A DNA stretch of 64,000 nt, taken from Cytophagales bacterium (GTDB lineage Bacteria > Bacteroidota > Bacteroidia > Cytophagales > Cyclobacteriaceae). The translations under genes and the position numbers were made by a program. Numbering within the stretch: the first letter of the stretch is position 1; each line of letters starts with the position of its first letter. The notes under the pieces were generated by a model. It was not told the origin of the DNA. It saw only the letters and a list, made by a program, of their open reading frames with translations, and made no database searches. Positions 55,458-64,000 of this stretch are shown here, piece by piece. Where the stretch lies: NCBI GenBank assembly GCA_017303805.1, contig JAFLBQ010000004.1:310001-374000 (forward strand), in the 5' to 3' direction.

Positions 55458-56090
55458 TTACAACCCTGCGGCAAAGGTAGTGTTAATCCACCTTATAGGA
55501 TGAACCACCCGGTATGAAAAACCCATTAACACATCGGCTGGTAAAACTGTGGCGGCTTGAAATGGAAAGATCCGAAATGCTTCGTGGCTGTTGTAGCGAT
55601 AGCGGGTAAAGGCAAGCTTAGGAAAAGGTAATTTCAAAAATGCAAGCACATGGTACGCATTGCACCCATCACGCTCGCTAAGCACAAAAAAAAGTTTATC
55701 GTAGTTAATGCGTTTGGTTCTCCGCGCCCACACCGCTGCAACGGGTTGTTGAAACGTGTAATGGATAAAATGAATTTCCACATCGCCCAAATGCCCAACG
55801 GGGTACGTTGCCGGATGCGTAAAATACCGGCTTTGATCGGAGATACGCAGTTCTTTCTGCATGTAGGTTTTGAAATCGGTAGCCAGTTTCAGATAGCAAT
55901 CGGCAAACATAAACATGTTTACAAATGGCGTTTGGTAGGGTAGTTTTAAATCCTGGTAAAGAATGCCGCCCCAGCAATTGTTACTTACTACGGTAAAATC
56001 TTTTACCTGCAACAGCGGCAAATTATGCCGGAGGTAGGATGCTTTGAGCTTGCGCTGCAACCAATCTGCCGCTTTCAGTAAAATATTCAT
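55458..56090 (-). CDS. DUF1919 polysaccharide protein
   Basis: A 210-residue protein matching DUF1919: VVSNNCWGGILYQDLKLPYQ near the N-terminus, YPVGHLGDVEIHFIHY in the middle, and FVLSERDGCNAYHVLAFLKL. The family occurs in exopolysaccharide and capsule clusters with no proven activity, possibly a transferase. It overlaps the GT2 gene by 4 bases. Confidence 0.82.
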   Translation of the reverse strand: MNILLKAADWLQRKLKASYLRHNLPLLQVKDFTVVSNNCWGGILYQDLKLPYQTPFVNMFMFADCYLKLATDFKTYMQKELRISDQSRYFTHPATYPVGHLGDVEIHFIHYTFQQPVAAVWARRTKRINYDKLFFVLSERDGCNAYHVLAFLKLPFPKLAFTRYRYNSHEAFRIFPFQAATVLPADVLMGFSYRVVHPIRWINTTFAAGL

Positions 56091-56929
56091 ACTATGTTGG
56101 GTGCAGTTAGGGCACCTTTTAATTTAAGCCAATACCACCTGCGGTTTTGTTTCTTCAATCGCAAAAGATTGTACAGCACAGCAGCCAACCAGGTGCCCAA
56201 CAGCATGGTTGCTCGTATTGATCCAACAAATTTCTTGGTAAATAAATAGTCGCAGGCGCCCTGGCTGGCAATTCGCTTTTCAAATTCTTTATCCCAAACC
56301 CGTTCGTGCATTTGATGATGAACAAATAAGCGCGGCACTTTGCAAATAGTATTTCCACTTTGTAATACCCGCAGGGTAAGTTCCTGCTCCTCGCCTGCTT
56401 TCAGCAAGGTGTCGCTTCCCAAGCCCAGCTTCTCATTAAAACCTCCCACCCTGGCAAACGTAGTGCGCTCTACAAACAAACAAATGCACGATGCAAGCGC
56501 AAACGCTTCTTCCTGGCTCATGGCGCCTTCGGTAAATTGAAACCGGGTTTTAGTTGGTTGCTGAAGCGGATCGCTCCAATTTATAAAAAGTCCTGCGCGG
56601 TCTGCTTTCAATTCTTTATGCAGGTTAGCTATAAAATCGGGTGGATACCAGCAGTCATCGTCCGGGAAGCCCAGCCACGTGTAGCGGGCTATTGTGGCCC
56701 CCAGGTTGCGGGCTTTGGAGTTGTTGGCTTCGGTTTGCTTTGTGTGCTGCAGGTTAAGATGCTCGGCAAACTCCGCCACCAGGGGTTCAATTAAATTTTC
56801 ATTTTGATCTACCAGAATCAGTTCAAAATTTTTATTGGATTGCTGGCATAAACTCTCCATCAACCGCCTTAGTTCCGTGGTGCGGTTACGGGTAGCACAA
56901 ATCAACGAAATGCCAGGCTCAGCGTTCAT
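56087..56929 (-). CDS. Glycosyltransferase family 2
   Basis: A 280-residue GT-A enzyme: ISLICATRNRTTELRRLMES, FELILVDQNENLI, and LGFPDDDCWYPPDF with the DDD metal motif. A hydrophobic segment near the C-terminus (IRATMLLGTWLAAVLYNLLR) may anchor it to the membrane. It is followed directly by DUF1919. Confidence 0.9.
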   Translation of the reverse strand: MNAEPGISLICATRNRTTELRRLMESLCQQSNKNFELILVDQNENLIEPLVAEFAEHLNLQHTKQTEANNSKARNLGATIARYTWLGFPDDDCWYPPDFIANLHKELKADRAGLFINWSDPLQQPTKTRFQFTEGAMSQEEAFALASCICLFVERTTFARVGGFNEKLGLGSDTLLKAGEEQELTLRVLQSGNTICKVPRLFVHHQMHERVWDKEFEKRIASQGACDYLFTKKFVGSIRATMLLGTWLAAVLYNLLRLKKQNRRWYWLKLKGALTAPNIV

Positions 56930-56935
56930 AGCACG

Positions 56936-57679
56936 TTAACGAATGGCAATAAAGTTACTCACGGTATCAATGGCCTTTATGGTAAAGCCATGGCTGCTCA
57001 ACAACGTTTTTATTTCCTGCTGCTGTGTAAACGATTCGTAAATAACCACCCGTAGTGCGGTGTCTTTTAGAATAGAGGCGCAGCCCTTCAAAATTTCCAA
57101 CTCCGTGCCTTCGGTATCTAATTTAATTACCTGAGGTTGGGGAACCTGATGCAGTACTAAATCATCGCCTGCTATTGTGGCTACGGCCACTTCGGTAGTT
57201 TGAGTATGTTGCAACGGCTGCAGGCTGGTGCGGCCGGCATTGCGCGGAGTGGTATAAAGTTTTGCAATAGACACACGCGTACCCAACGCGAGGTTGAATT
57301 TATGAATTGGCAGATCCGGATTAAGTTGCTGATTTATGCAAAGACGTTCAAAGTTGCGACTAAACGGTTCGAACGCGTAAACGTGCGCGGTTGGTTTAAG
57401 TTTTTTAATTGCAAGGGAGTGCAAGCCCACGTTGGCACCCACATCCCACACTACGTCATCGGGTTGCAGGTGCATCAAAATACCGTTCAATACAGGCTCA
57501 TCAAAATAGCCGTCCATCAACACAGAACCTTCTACGGCCTCGTATGGATTTAACTGCATGGTTACGCCATATTTGTTTGTCGCAATAATTCCGCTGGGGA
57601 AAAGCTTAGCGGTTGCAAATCCAAACCCGGGCAAACGCCTGCGCATGCCGGCCAGCAAAATGCTTTTCAATGGATTCAT
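56936..57679 (-). CDS. FkbM-family methyltransferase
   Basis: A 247-residue SAM enzyme. The motif VVWDVGANVGLHSLAIKKLK is the FkbM cofactor site, followed by VYAFEPFSRNFERL and VIKLDTEGTELEILKG. In polysaccharide clusters the family O-methylates sugars. It overlaps the ABC ATPase gene by 4 bases. Confidence 0.9.
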   Translation of the reverse strand: MNPLKSILLAGMRRRLPGFGFATAKLFPSGIIATNKYGVTMQLNPYEAVEGSVLMDGYFDEPVLNGILMHLQPDDVVWDVGANVGLHSLAIKKLKPTAHVYAFEPFSRNFERLCINQQLNPDLPIHKFNLALGTRVSIAKLYTTPRNAGRTSLQPLQHTQTTEVAVATIAGDDLVLHQVPQPQVIKLDTEGTELEILKGCASILKDTALRVVIYESFTQQQEIKTLLSSHGFTIKAIDTVSNFIAIR

Positions 57680-58866
57680 TCTGCAATAATATCAAAGGAT
57701 GCATCAAACTCCACATAGCCGCGGTCGCGGGCCGGGTAAGGCATGATTTCCTGCGGTCGCGGAGCAATTTCGAAATACCCGAGATGGTATTTATTACCCT
57801 GAAAAAGATTAGAAGCGATGTATAAGCCCATGTGGTAGGTGCCTTCAATTAGGGGCAATGATGTTACGCGGCCCTTTACCTGGTAGTTTGCATGCGTGGA
57901 TGAGATTTTAAATAACCGGGTACTGCGTAAATCCACAATGCCCACCCGCTCATTCAAATTATTATAGAACAATAAGGCCAATCCGGAAAGCACGTTAACC
58001 TGATCTTGCTGAATACTGAAACTGAATTGCAGTTGCGGAACTCCGCCCTCTGAAATCAATTCGAAACGTGCCTGGCTTAATTGCATGCCATTGGCAATGG
58101 CCACATTGCTGGTTTGGCCGGCAGCCATGGTAAGATCATTATAAGCCGAGATAATTTCGTTTGTTTGACCTTGCTTTAGAATTTGCCCTTTATCTAATAG
58201 CAGCGAATGGGTGCAAAGCTGAGCTACCGCACTCAGGTTGTGGCTTACAAACAAAATTGTTTTGCCGCTCTTACTTACATCTTCCATCTTACCAAGGCAT
58301 TTTTTCTGAAATTCAGAATCGCCCACGGCCAGCACCTCATCAATAACTAAAATTTCGGGTTCTAAGAATGCCGCCACCGAAAACGCAAGCCGCAATTGCA
58401 TACCGCTGGAGTAATGCTTTAAGGGCGTATCCAAAAACTTTTCTACTCCACTAAAGGCAACAATCTCATCGAACTGGGCTACAATTTCCTTGCGCTTCAT
58501 TCCCAACAGCGAGCCGTTGAAGAAAATGTTTTCGCTTCCGGTAAGCTCCGGATGAAACCCCGTGCCTACCTCGAGCAAACTGGCAATGCGGCCACGCATT
58601 ACGATTTTACCAGTTGTAGGCCGCGTAATGCGCGACAACACCTTTAATAATGTTGATTTACCGGCTCCATTTCGTCCAATAATACCAATAGACTGGCCGG
58701 GTTGTGCCTGAAACGAAACTTCGCGCAACGCCCAAAAGTCTTCCACCTCGTTTTTAGAAGCACGCCCCAGGTTAACCAATCGTTCGCGTAAGCTCAAGTA
58801 GCCCCCGGCCAGGTGTGCTATCTGAAATTTTTTGCCGATGTTATCTACTTCCAGTATGGGTTTCAT
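57676..58866 (-). CDS. Polysaccharide ABC transporter ATP-binding protein with C-terminal Wzt domain
   Basis: A 396-residue Wzt-like ATPase. Walker A GRNGAGKSTLLKVL, signature HYSSGMQLRLAFSV and Walker B ILVIDEVLAVGD are intact. Residues 250-396 form a beta-rich extra domain that in Wzt binds the chain end and makes export selective. Its partner permease is the preceding gene, 4 bases away. Confidence 0.92.
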   Translation of the reverse strand: MKPILEVDNIGKKFQIAHLAGGYLSLRERLVNLGRASKNEVEDFWALREVSFQAQPGQSIGIIGRNGAGKSTLLKVLSRITRPTTGKIVMRGRIASLLEVGTGFHPELTGSENIFFNGSLLGMKRKEIVAQFDEIVAFSGVEKFLDTPLKHYSSGMQLRLAFSVAAFLEPEILVIDEVLAVGDSEFQKKCLGKMEDVSKSGKTILFVSHNLSAVAQLCTHSLLLDKGQILKQGQTNEIISAYNDLTMAAGQTSNVAIANGMQLSQARFELISEGGVPQLQFSFSIQQDQVNVLSGLALLFYNNLNERVGIVDLRSTRLFKISSTHANYQVKGRVTSLPLIEGTYHMGLYIASNLFQGNKYHLGYFEIAPRPQEIMPYPARDRGYVEFDASFDIIAE

Positions 58867-58870
58867 TGTA

Positions 58871-59698
58871 TCAAGCTAAATCGGCAAAAAAATCTTCGGT
58901 AAACTTAAAATACAATACCCCGCCTATCAACAAAATAAAACCCGATGCCAGGCTGATGACAAGTAAATCGGCTACGGGTGCCACACCCGTAATTGGAAAC
59001 CGGAACAGTTCAATAGCTGCATACATAGGCGAGCATGCCACTACATATTTGAGCAGCGGGTGCGGCAACATGGAAACCGGATACAATACCGGAGTTAAGA
59101 AGAATAGTACCTGCACCAAAAAAGGTATCACGTACCGGAAGTCGCGGTACTTTACATTAAGCGCGGCCAGCCAGGCACCTAAACCCAAGGTGCCGAACGA
59201 GGCAACCACCAGCGCAATTGGCCAATACCAGGCGGCCGTCCATTGAATGGGCTGTTGGTAATAGATAAACAAGGCTATCAATAAAATGAACGCCATTACA
59301 AAATCAAACAAGGCTACTAAAATGGATGACACCGGAATGATGAGCCGTGGAAAATAAATTTTCTTAATGATCAGGGCATTGTTAACCATGCTGTTGGCGG
59401 CATTGGTTAACCCCACCGAAAAAATATTCCAGATTAGCAAGCCCGAAAAAACATACACAGGGTACGGCACTTCTTGCGAAGGAATCTTTAATGTTTTTCC
59501 GAAGAAGAAAGTGAAGATGGCCATCATTAAAAGCGGTTGCAGAATGGCCCACAAAAAACCAAGCACAGTTTGCTTGTACTTGATTTTGATATCGCGCCAG
59601 GTAAAAAAATAAAATAACTCGCGGTAGCGCCAGGTTTCTTTTAAATCCAGCCACCGGTTTCGGGTGGAGTCTATTATCTGTTCTGCGGGTAGTTGCAT
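58871..59698 (-). CDS. Polysaccharide ABC transporter permease (Wzm-like)
   Basis: A 275-residue membrane protein with the ABC-2 layout of six helices: IKIKYKQTVLGFLWAILQPL near the N-terminus, then NALIIKKIYFPRLIIPVSSI and the C-terminal SGFILLIGGVLYFKFTE. It exports finished glycan to the periplasm with the Wzt-like ATPase. It is the first gene of the 11-gene operon running to 48614. Confidence 0.92.
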   Translation of the reverse strand: MQLPAEQIIDSTRNRWLDLKETWRYRELFYFFTWRDIKIKYKQTVLGFLWAILQPLLMMAIFTFFFGKTLKIPSQEVPYPVYVFSGLLIWNIFSVGLTNAANSMVNNALIIKKIYFPRLIIPVSSILVALFDFVMAFILLIALFIYYQQPIQWTAAWYWPIALVVASFGTLGLGAWLAALNVKYRDFRYVIPFLVQVLFFLTPVLYPVSMLPHPLLKYVVACSPMYAAIELFRFPITGVAPVADLLVISLASGFILLIGGVLYFKFTEDFFADLA

Positions 59699-59715
59699 GG
59701 TGCGAAAGCGCGTGC

Positions 59716-59739
59716 GAGGATTATCTCTTTTAAATCCTC
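59716..59739. promoter_or_regulatory. Inverted repeat between the divergent polysaccharide genes
   Basis: GAGGATT, a 10-base spacer and AATCCTC, centred in the 57-base gap between the permease gene and the divergent glycosyltransferase. It is a possible shared operator; with arms of only 7 bp it could be chance. Confidence 0.35.
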
Positions 59740-59755
59740 ATTTTTGAGCAAAAGT

Positions 59756-60835
59756 ATGATGAAAATTCTTTTTCTCGTTCCTTACCCTTTAAAAGAATCC
59801 CCTTCGCAACGATTTCGTTTTGAACAATACTTTGAAACGCTGCGGGCCCGTGGGTTTACCTGGCAGGTTCAAAGTTTTTTCAGTTCAGCAACATGGACCT
59901 TGTTTTATGCCTCCGGGCATTCGTTTTCGAAAGGGTGGGCATTACTTTCCGGTATATCGAGGCGCTGCGCGGTGCTCTTTTCAGTTCCTGCCTATCAGAT
60001 TGTTTTTATTCATCGCGAAGCTGCGCCAATCGGGCCACCCATTTTTGAATGGATTATTGCCAAAATTTTTCGCAAAAAAATTGTTTACGATTTTGACGAT
60101 GCCATTTGGCTTACCGATCGAAAAAATGAATCGGGTTGGTTTAGGATCATAAAATGGCGTAGCAAAGTAGCTTCTATTTGCCGCTGGAGTTATAAAGTAA
60201 GTGCCGGCAACCAATACCTGTGCGATTTTGCCCGGCTTTACAACTCACATGTAGTGTTAAACCCAACTACGATCGACACTGAATTTTTACATAACCCCGC
60301 ACTTTTTAAAACGCTGCCCAAGCCCGGCAGGGTAGTGATTGGCTGGACGGGCTCGCACTCCACGTTAAAATATCTAACCGACATTGAACCTGTGTTTTTA
60401 GCATTGGAAAAAGAATATCCGCAACTGGAAATGTTGGTTATTGCCGATAAACCACCGCACCTGGCTTTGCATTCGCTACGTTTTGTGCCCTGGAGCCCGG
60501 AAACAGAAATAAAAGATTTGTTGACTGCAGACATTGGCATTATGCCCTTACCCCATGATGAATGGGCAAAAGGTAAATGCGGCTTTAAAGCACTTCAATA
60601 CATGGCTTTGCAGATACCGTGCATTGCTTCGCCCGTAGGCGTTAACACCAAAATAATAACATCTGGTAAAAATGGGTTGCTGGCAGCAAGCCCGGCCGAG
60701 TGGCTGGCCGGATTGAAAATGTTAATAGAGCAACCCGAATTGCGCCAGCAACTTGGTGCTGCAGGGCGTAACACGGTAATAGCCGGTTACTCTGTAATAG
60801 CCAACGAATCTACTTTTGTTTCGCTCTTTGTTTGA
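59756..60835 (+). CDS. Glycosyltransferase family 4-like
   Basis: About 359 residues from 59756 (MMKILFLVPYPLKESPSQRF); the longer reading would overlap the permease gene. The GT-B elements YDFDDAIW, VVIGWTGSHSTLKYLTDIEP and the C-terminal KCGFKALQYMALQIPCIASP are visible. It is divergent from the polysaccharide operon, and its 3' end overlaps the convergent membrane-protein gene by 49 bases. Specificity is unknown. Confidence 0.88.
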   Translation: MMKILFLVPYPLKESPSQRFRFEQYFETLRARGFTWQVQSFFSSATWTLFYASGHSFSKGWALLSGISRRCAVLFSVPAYQIVFIHREAAPIGPPIFEWIIAKIFRKKIVYDFDDAIWLTDRKNESGWFRIIKWRSKVASICRWSYKVSAGNQYLCDFARLYNSHVVLNPTTIDTEFLHNPALFKTLPKPGRVVIGWTGSHSTLKYLTDIEPVFLALEKEYPQLEMLVIADKPPHLALHSLRFVPWSPETEIKDLLTADIGIMPLPHDEWAKGKCGFKALQYMALQIPCIASPVGVNTKIITSGKNGLLAASPAEWLAGLKMLIEQPELRQQLGAAGRNTVIAGYSVIANESTFVSLFV

Positions 60836-62153
60836 TTTAACAAAAAGATGAGCCCCACCAGGTAAAACGGTAGCAACGGAATTTTGTAACGGGTAAGCGT
60901 ACCAAAGTTATACGTGGAAACTCCTACCGAAAATGCAAACGCAATGCTAAACATAAAGCAGAAAATAACTTGCGGGTTCGTAAACACCTTACTCACTTGA
61001 AACCTGATTTTAAAAAAAACATAAAGCGTTAATACCAGCAACGCCAGGCTTTCGAGCGCAGCTAACACCATAAGCGGATTGCGCACTTCCCATAAGTAAG
61101 GCCTGAATAGCGATACGTTTACTGCTTGCGGAAATTTGGAGAGCAGGTTGGTGAACGTGCCATCCAACTCGCCCAACGAGTAGCCACTGCCGGCATCGCG
61201 GCCGGAATAAAACCCGATATCGTAGGCGGTAATTTTTGCGGTAAGTGCAATTTTATCCAGCGAGTAGCGCGGGTCATCTTCGCCAATCAACACCACGGCA
61301 TAAAACCCGGTAACGCCCAGCAACGCCAACATACCCGGCACTAACATAAGTTTAATTACTACCGATTTAATGCGGGCCAGGTTGGAAGCAGCCACCCACA
61401 ACAAGGCTGCCGGCAAGTAGCAAAGCAGAATGTATTTTTTTACAACAAACAATACCCAAATACCCAGCAGCCCAATCAAAATATTACCCAACCGGATTTT
61501 CTTAACGATAAACTGATTGTAAATGGCGTAGGTTAAAAACCCAAGGGCGGCCAGCGTTATGGTATCTTTTAAAAGGCCCGAACCCCAAAACACTACCGAA
61601 GGCAAAAAGAGAATGGCTCCGGCCAACCAACCATGTAAGTGTTTTGCCTGCCGGTAAAAGTAGTAAACAAACACCACGAGCCTGCAAAGGCTATTACCGA
61701 AAAAAGTACTGCAGTTGCGGAATACGAAGAGAACGTGATCAGATCGAAAACAGCAGCCAACCGGATAACGAAATAGGAAGATGAGTCGGTGTAAAACAAC
61801 ATGCGCGAAACATATTGATACGATCCTGGAAAATAATCGCCTTGCGAAGTGAGTAATTTAAACCCCACTTGCGGGGAATCCATAAATGCCTGCCAGATAT
61901 AGCGACTTCCGTGCGTATGAAAATTATACGTGTCGCCCCCGCTATAGTAAAACTGGTAAAGGAAACCCAGGGCTATGGCTCCGAAAATGCGCACGGTTAA
62001 TGCCGGCAAAAAATACTTGCGCAACGTGTTATCTGGTATGCGGCTGCGCAGCAGGTAAGCAACTACATAAATCAAAATAATAACAAGCGGTGTAACAAGT
62101 AGGTCGCGCAGTTCCACAATGGCGGCTTGATGATAATCCCGCAAGGTACACAA
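60787..62153 (-). pseudogene. Polytopic membrane protein interrupted by a frameshift
   Basis: Two adjacent reading frames make one protein. The first (61593-62153) starts MCTLRDYHQAAIVELRD and holds about five helices up to AFAGSWCLFTTF. The second (read from about 61677 to 60787) continues YRQAKHLHGWLAGAILFLPS, SGLLKDTITL and further helices. The frames join if one T is added to the TTTT run near 61657-61660 (minus-strand ACTACTTTTACC). The whole is about 455 residues with ten or more helices and a periplasmic DTYNFHTHG loop, like glycan polymerases or GT-C transferases. It is either a pseudogene, a sequencing slip, or (less likely) a programmed -1 shift. Confidence 0.75.
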
Positions 62154-62157
62154 AAAC

Positions 62158-63381
62158 TCAGTCGCCCTTCTCCAGGTTTTTCAATCGCTTCTTTGCGTCT
62201 TTGTAGGCTTCGTTCTTTCGGCCCGATCGTTTCTGTACTTCTTTAAAATAACGCCTCGCTTCCGCCTTGTTGCCTTGCTTTTCATTTATCTCGCCCAGCG
62301 CAATTAAAGAAAACAAATAATAGCCCGATTCGGTAGCGCCTATCTCTTCGGCATACTTTACGGCCAACTCATAGTACTTTTTGGCTTCGTCCTGCTTGCG
62401 CTGAAACTCGTACATCTGGCCCAGGAAAAAGGCTGCGTACCTACCGCTGGTAGCCTCGTACCCAAACCGGCCACTATCAATGCGCGCCAGAATTTGTTTG
62501 GCTTGCGGCTCCAGCAGTGTATGTTGGCCGCGTGCATATAACATGCGGGCAAAGTACCGGTGGAAGTACGGATTATCGGGATAGGTTGTATAGAGATATT
62601 CTGAAATCTGGTAGGCGCGCACCTGGTCGTTTTCGTAGCTATTGCTGATGCGCATTAGCCAAACCATTGCTTCGGTGCGGGTGTAAAAGGCATTGTATGA
62701 AACTTCGCGCAATTGCTTTAACCCAAGTTGCTTGTCGCCCTTGCGAAAAAACCAGAGCAAGGGTTTAAGTGCCGGATAGTTTTCGGGTACCCACACCGAA
62801 AAGTAATTGTACAATGCATCGCCAAATAACAACTCGGGGCTCAGGTGTTCTTTTTCGCGGCACACCTCCATGTAGTTAAGGGCCGCTTTTCCTTCTACCG
62901 CTGCCTTGCGCCAGTTCTTGCGCTCTTCATCTGAGTATAACCGCCCTTTAAACCCATGGGCTGCTGCCAGAAAAAAAGCAGCCTCCACTTTGTAGGCCGG
63001 GTGCTTCTTGTACAAAATCTCGGCAATGTTAATGGTGCTATCCATGTAGGCCATAAACTTATCATCGTACGTGGTGGCTTTGGTGTTGGGCATTATTTTC
63101 CACCACTCGCTTAAGCCCAATAAAAAATAAGGCAGCGGGTGCCATTTGTACTTTTGTTTAAACCATCTAAACTGCTGCTCGGCTTTTTCAAACTTAAAGT
63201 TGTAGAGGTCGTTCAGCGCTTCGCTTATTTCAATCTGCATGGTAATGTTGCTGATTAAAATAATGGTGGTATCGGGGCGGGCAGCCGGCTGGCCCGTTGC
63301 CAAAAAACTAAATAGCACACACGCAGCAACCACGGGCAGGGTTCTACGTGTAGGTAAAAGGAATGGCAACGGCATTTTCAA
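62158..63381 (-). CDS. Exported TPR protein
   Basis: A 407-residue protein with an N-terminal signal (VVAACVLFSFLATGQ) followed by tetratricopeptide-like helices through to the end (LNDLYNFKFEKAEQQFRWFK, YAAFFLGQMYEFQRKQDEAK, LIALGEINEKQGNKAEARRY). The tail is basic. It probably acts as a periplasmic scaffold. It ends 4 bases before the frameshifted membrane protein, suggesting one transcript. No named function is recognised. Confidence 0.83.
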   Translation of the reverse strand: MKMPLPFLLPTRRTLPVVAACVLFSFLATGQPAARPDTTIILISNITMQIEISEALNDLYNFKFEKAEQQFRWFKQKYKWHPLPYFLLGLSEWWKIMPNTKATTYDDKFMAYMDSTINIAEILYKKHPAYKVEAAFFLAAAHGFKGRLYSDEERKNWRKAAVEGKAALNYMEVCREKEHLSPELLFGDALYNYFSVWVPENYPALKPLLWFFRKGDKQLGLKQLREVSYNAFYTRTEAMVWLMRISNSYENDQVRAYQISEYLYTTYPDNPYFHRYFARMLYARGQHTLLEPQAKQILARIDSGRFGYEATSGRYAAFFLGQMYEFQRKQDEAKKYYELAVKYAEEIGATESGYYLFSLIALGEINEKQGNKAEARRYFKEVQKRSGRKNEAYKDAKKRLKNLEKGD

Positions 63382-63524
63382 ATTTCAACCTTTCAAATAA
63401 ACAAAATCTTATTTTCCGATGTAATTATTATTTTTCTTGTGGCAGCTGGAAAAGTCCGGGTTCTATCATTTGTGGTTGAACTCCTACTTACGCACGCGAT
63501 GTAGTAACCTTGCAAAAAAAATTT
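63382..63524. other. Divergent spacer before the last gene
   Basis: About 140 AT-rich bases between two divergent genes. They must hold promoters for both, but I find no match with correct spacing. Confidence 0.4.
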
Positions 63525-64000
63525 ATGACCGAAACGGAACCTGCATTCTCTCTTTTTACATCCGATAAAAAACTGACCTTTATCACCCTTTGCCTGCTAA
63601 CCGTACTCTTGCTGTACATCAAAAAAGATTTTATTGAAAACGAAACGGCCGCCTTTGAGTTTCTGCAAGACCGGCCCGAGGGCATGATCCTGAGGGCCCT
63701 TAGCGCCTTGCAATTCTTTTCTATACCGCTGGTGTATTTGTGGAAGTTTACGGTAATCGGATTTATAATCTGGGTGGGTTGCTTTACGTTTGGCTTTAGA
63801 ATAACGTTTAGCCAATGCTGGAGTGTGGTAATGGCTGCCGAGTTTATTTTTCTGTTGGCCGAGTTAGTTAAAATTGGTTGGTTTATGGTAGTAGAAACCG
63901 ATCCCTCATGGGCGCAGGTAAAAGCCTTTTACCCACTTTCACTCATGCAACTGGCCGACTACCAAACCATCGATAAACGGTATGCCTACCCCTTGCGCTC
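63525..64000 (+). CDS. Membrane protein of unknown function (runs off the right edge)
   Basis: The first 158 codons are open to the window end. It starts MTETEPAFSLFTSDKKLTFI and has about three hydrophobic helices (LTFITLCLLTVLLLY, FTVIGFIIWVGCFTFGF, SVVMAAEFIFLLAELVKIGW) with a charged periplasmic or cytoplasmic loop between the first two. I do not recognise the family. Confidence 0.75.
   Translation, partial: MTETEPAFSLFTSDKKLTFITLCLLTVLLLYIKKDFIENETAAFEFLQDRPEGMILRALSALQFFSIPLVYLWKFTVIGFIIWVGCFTFGFRITFSQCWSVVMAAEFIFLLAELVKIGWFMVVETDPSWAQVKAFYPLSLMQLADYQTIDKRYAYPLR

Noticed and set aside
61502-61687. Short third-frame ORF at the frameshift site
   Set aside because: It lacks hydrophobic continuity with either half; the other two frames join cleanly with one added base.

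Overview
The window looks like a chromosomal segment of a Bacteroidota bacterium, most likely of the Cytophagales type. The evidence is the Bacteroidota promoter consensus (TTTG, 19 bases, TAnnTTTG) in front of the ribosomal and tRNA operons, start sites that mostly lack Shine-Dalgarno sequences, a fused DAHP synthase-chorismate mutase, DUF3467 between rpoC and rpsL, carboxypeptidase-regulatory-domain outer-membrane proteins (TonB receptor, DUF5686) and a B1 metallo-beta-lactamase of the Bacteroidota kind. No phage, transposase or CRISPR was found.

Layout. 1-10.5 kb (minus): envelope genes. These are the start of penicillin-binding protein 1C, a SecA-derived orphan domain, a DUF4143 ATPase, an ArsC/YffB-like protein, a lipoprotein B1 metallo-beta-lactamase, a nitrilase-family hydrolase, a giant alpha-2-macroglobulin and a VanY-type peptidase. 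10.6-14.9 kb (minus): an aromatic amino acid operon, pheA-aminotransferase-tyrA-DAHP synthase/chorismate mutase. Its leader holds an unlisted 25-residue peptide with eight consecutive Phe/Tyr codons and a strong terminator, a textbook-style attenuator. 14.9-20.8 kb: a small lipoprotein, two convergent SET-domain genes, and a TonB receptor-DUF2490-TauE operon with a 12-bp inverted repeat at its promoter.

20.8-38.8 kb (minus): the translation and transcription core. Read in the direction of transcription this is tRNA-Tyr, a tandem array of five degenerate tRNA-Gly copies, tRNA-Gly, tRNA-Thr, tuf, tRNA-Trp, secE, nusG, rplK, rplA, rplJ, rplL, rpoB, rpoC, then DUF3467, rpsL, rpsG, fusA and rpsJ. 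Several promoters, terminators and intercistronic hairpins can be placed. 38.9-48.5 kb: DUF721 (DciA-like)-recF; then pdhA, a TPR membrane protein, ribH and a DUF5686 outer-membrane protein on the plus strand; then icd and an Lrp-PyrR-like-panB unit on the minus strand.

48.6-59.7 kb (minus): an 11-gene surface-polysaccharide operon. It starts with a Wzm/Wzt-type ABC exporter, followed by an FkbM methyltransferase, five glycosyltransferases (two GT2, two GT4, one GT61), DUF1919, another methyltransferase and an asparagine synthase. A divergent glycosyltransferase, a frameshifted polytopic membrane protein, a TPR protein and the start of another membrane protein fill the right end.

The two clearest non-routine signals are the Phe/Tyr attenuator before pheA and the palindrome-interrupted pseudo-tRNA-Gly array upstream of the genuine tRNA-Gly. 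Family assignments come from reading motifs by eye; no database search was run.
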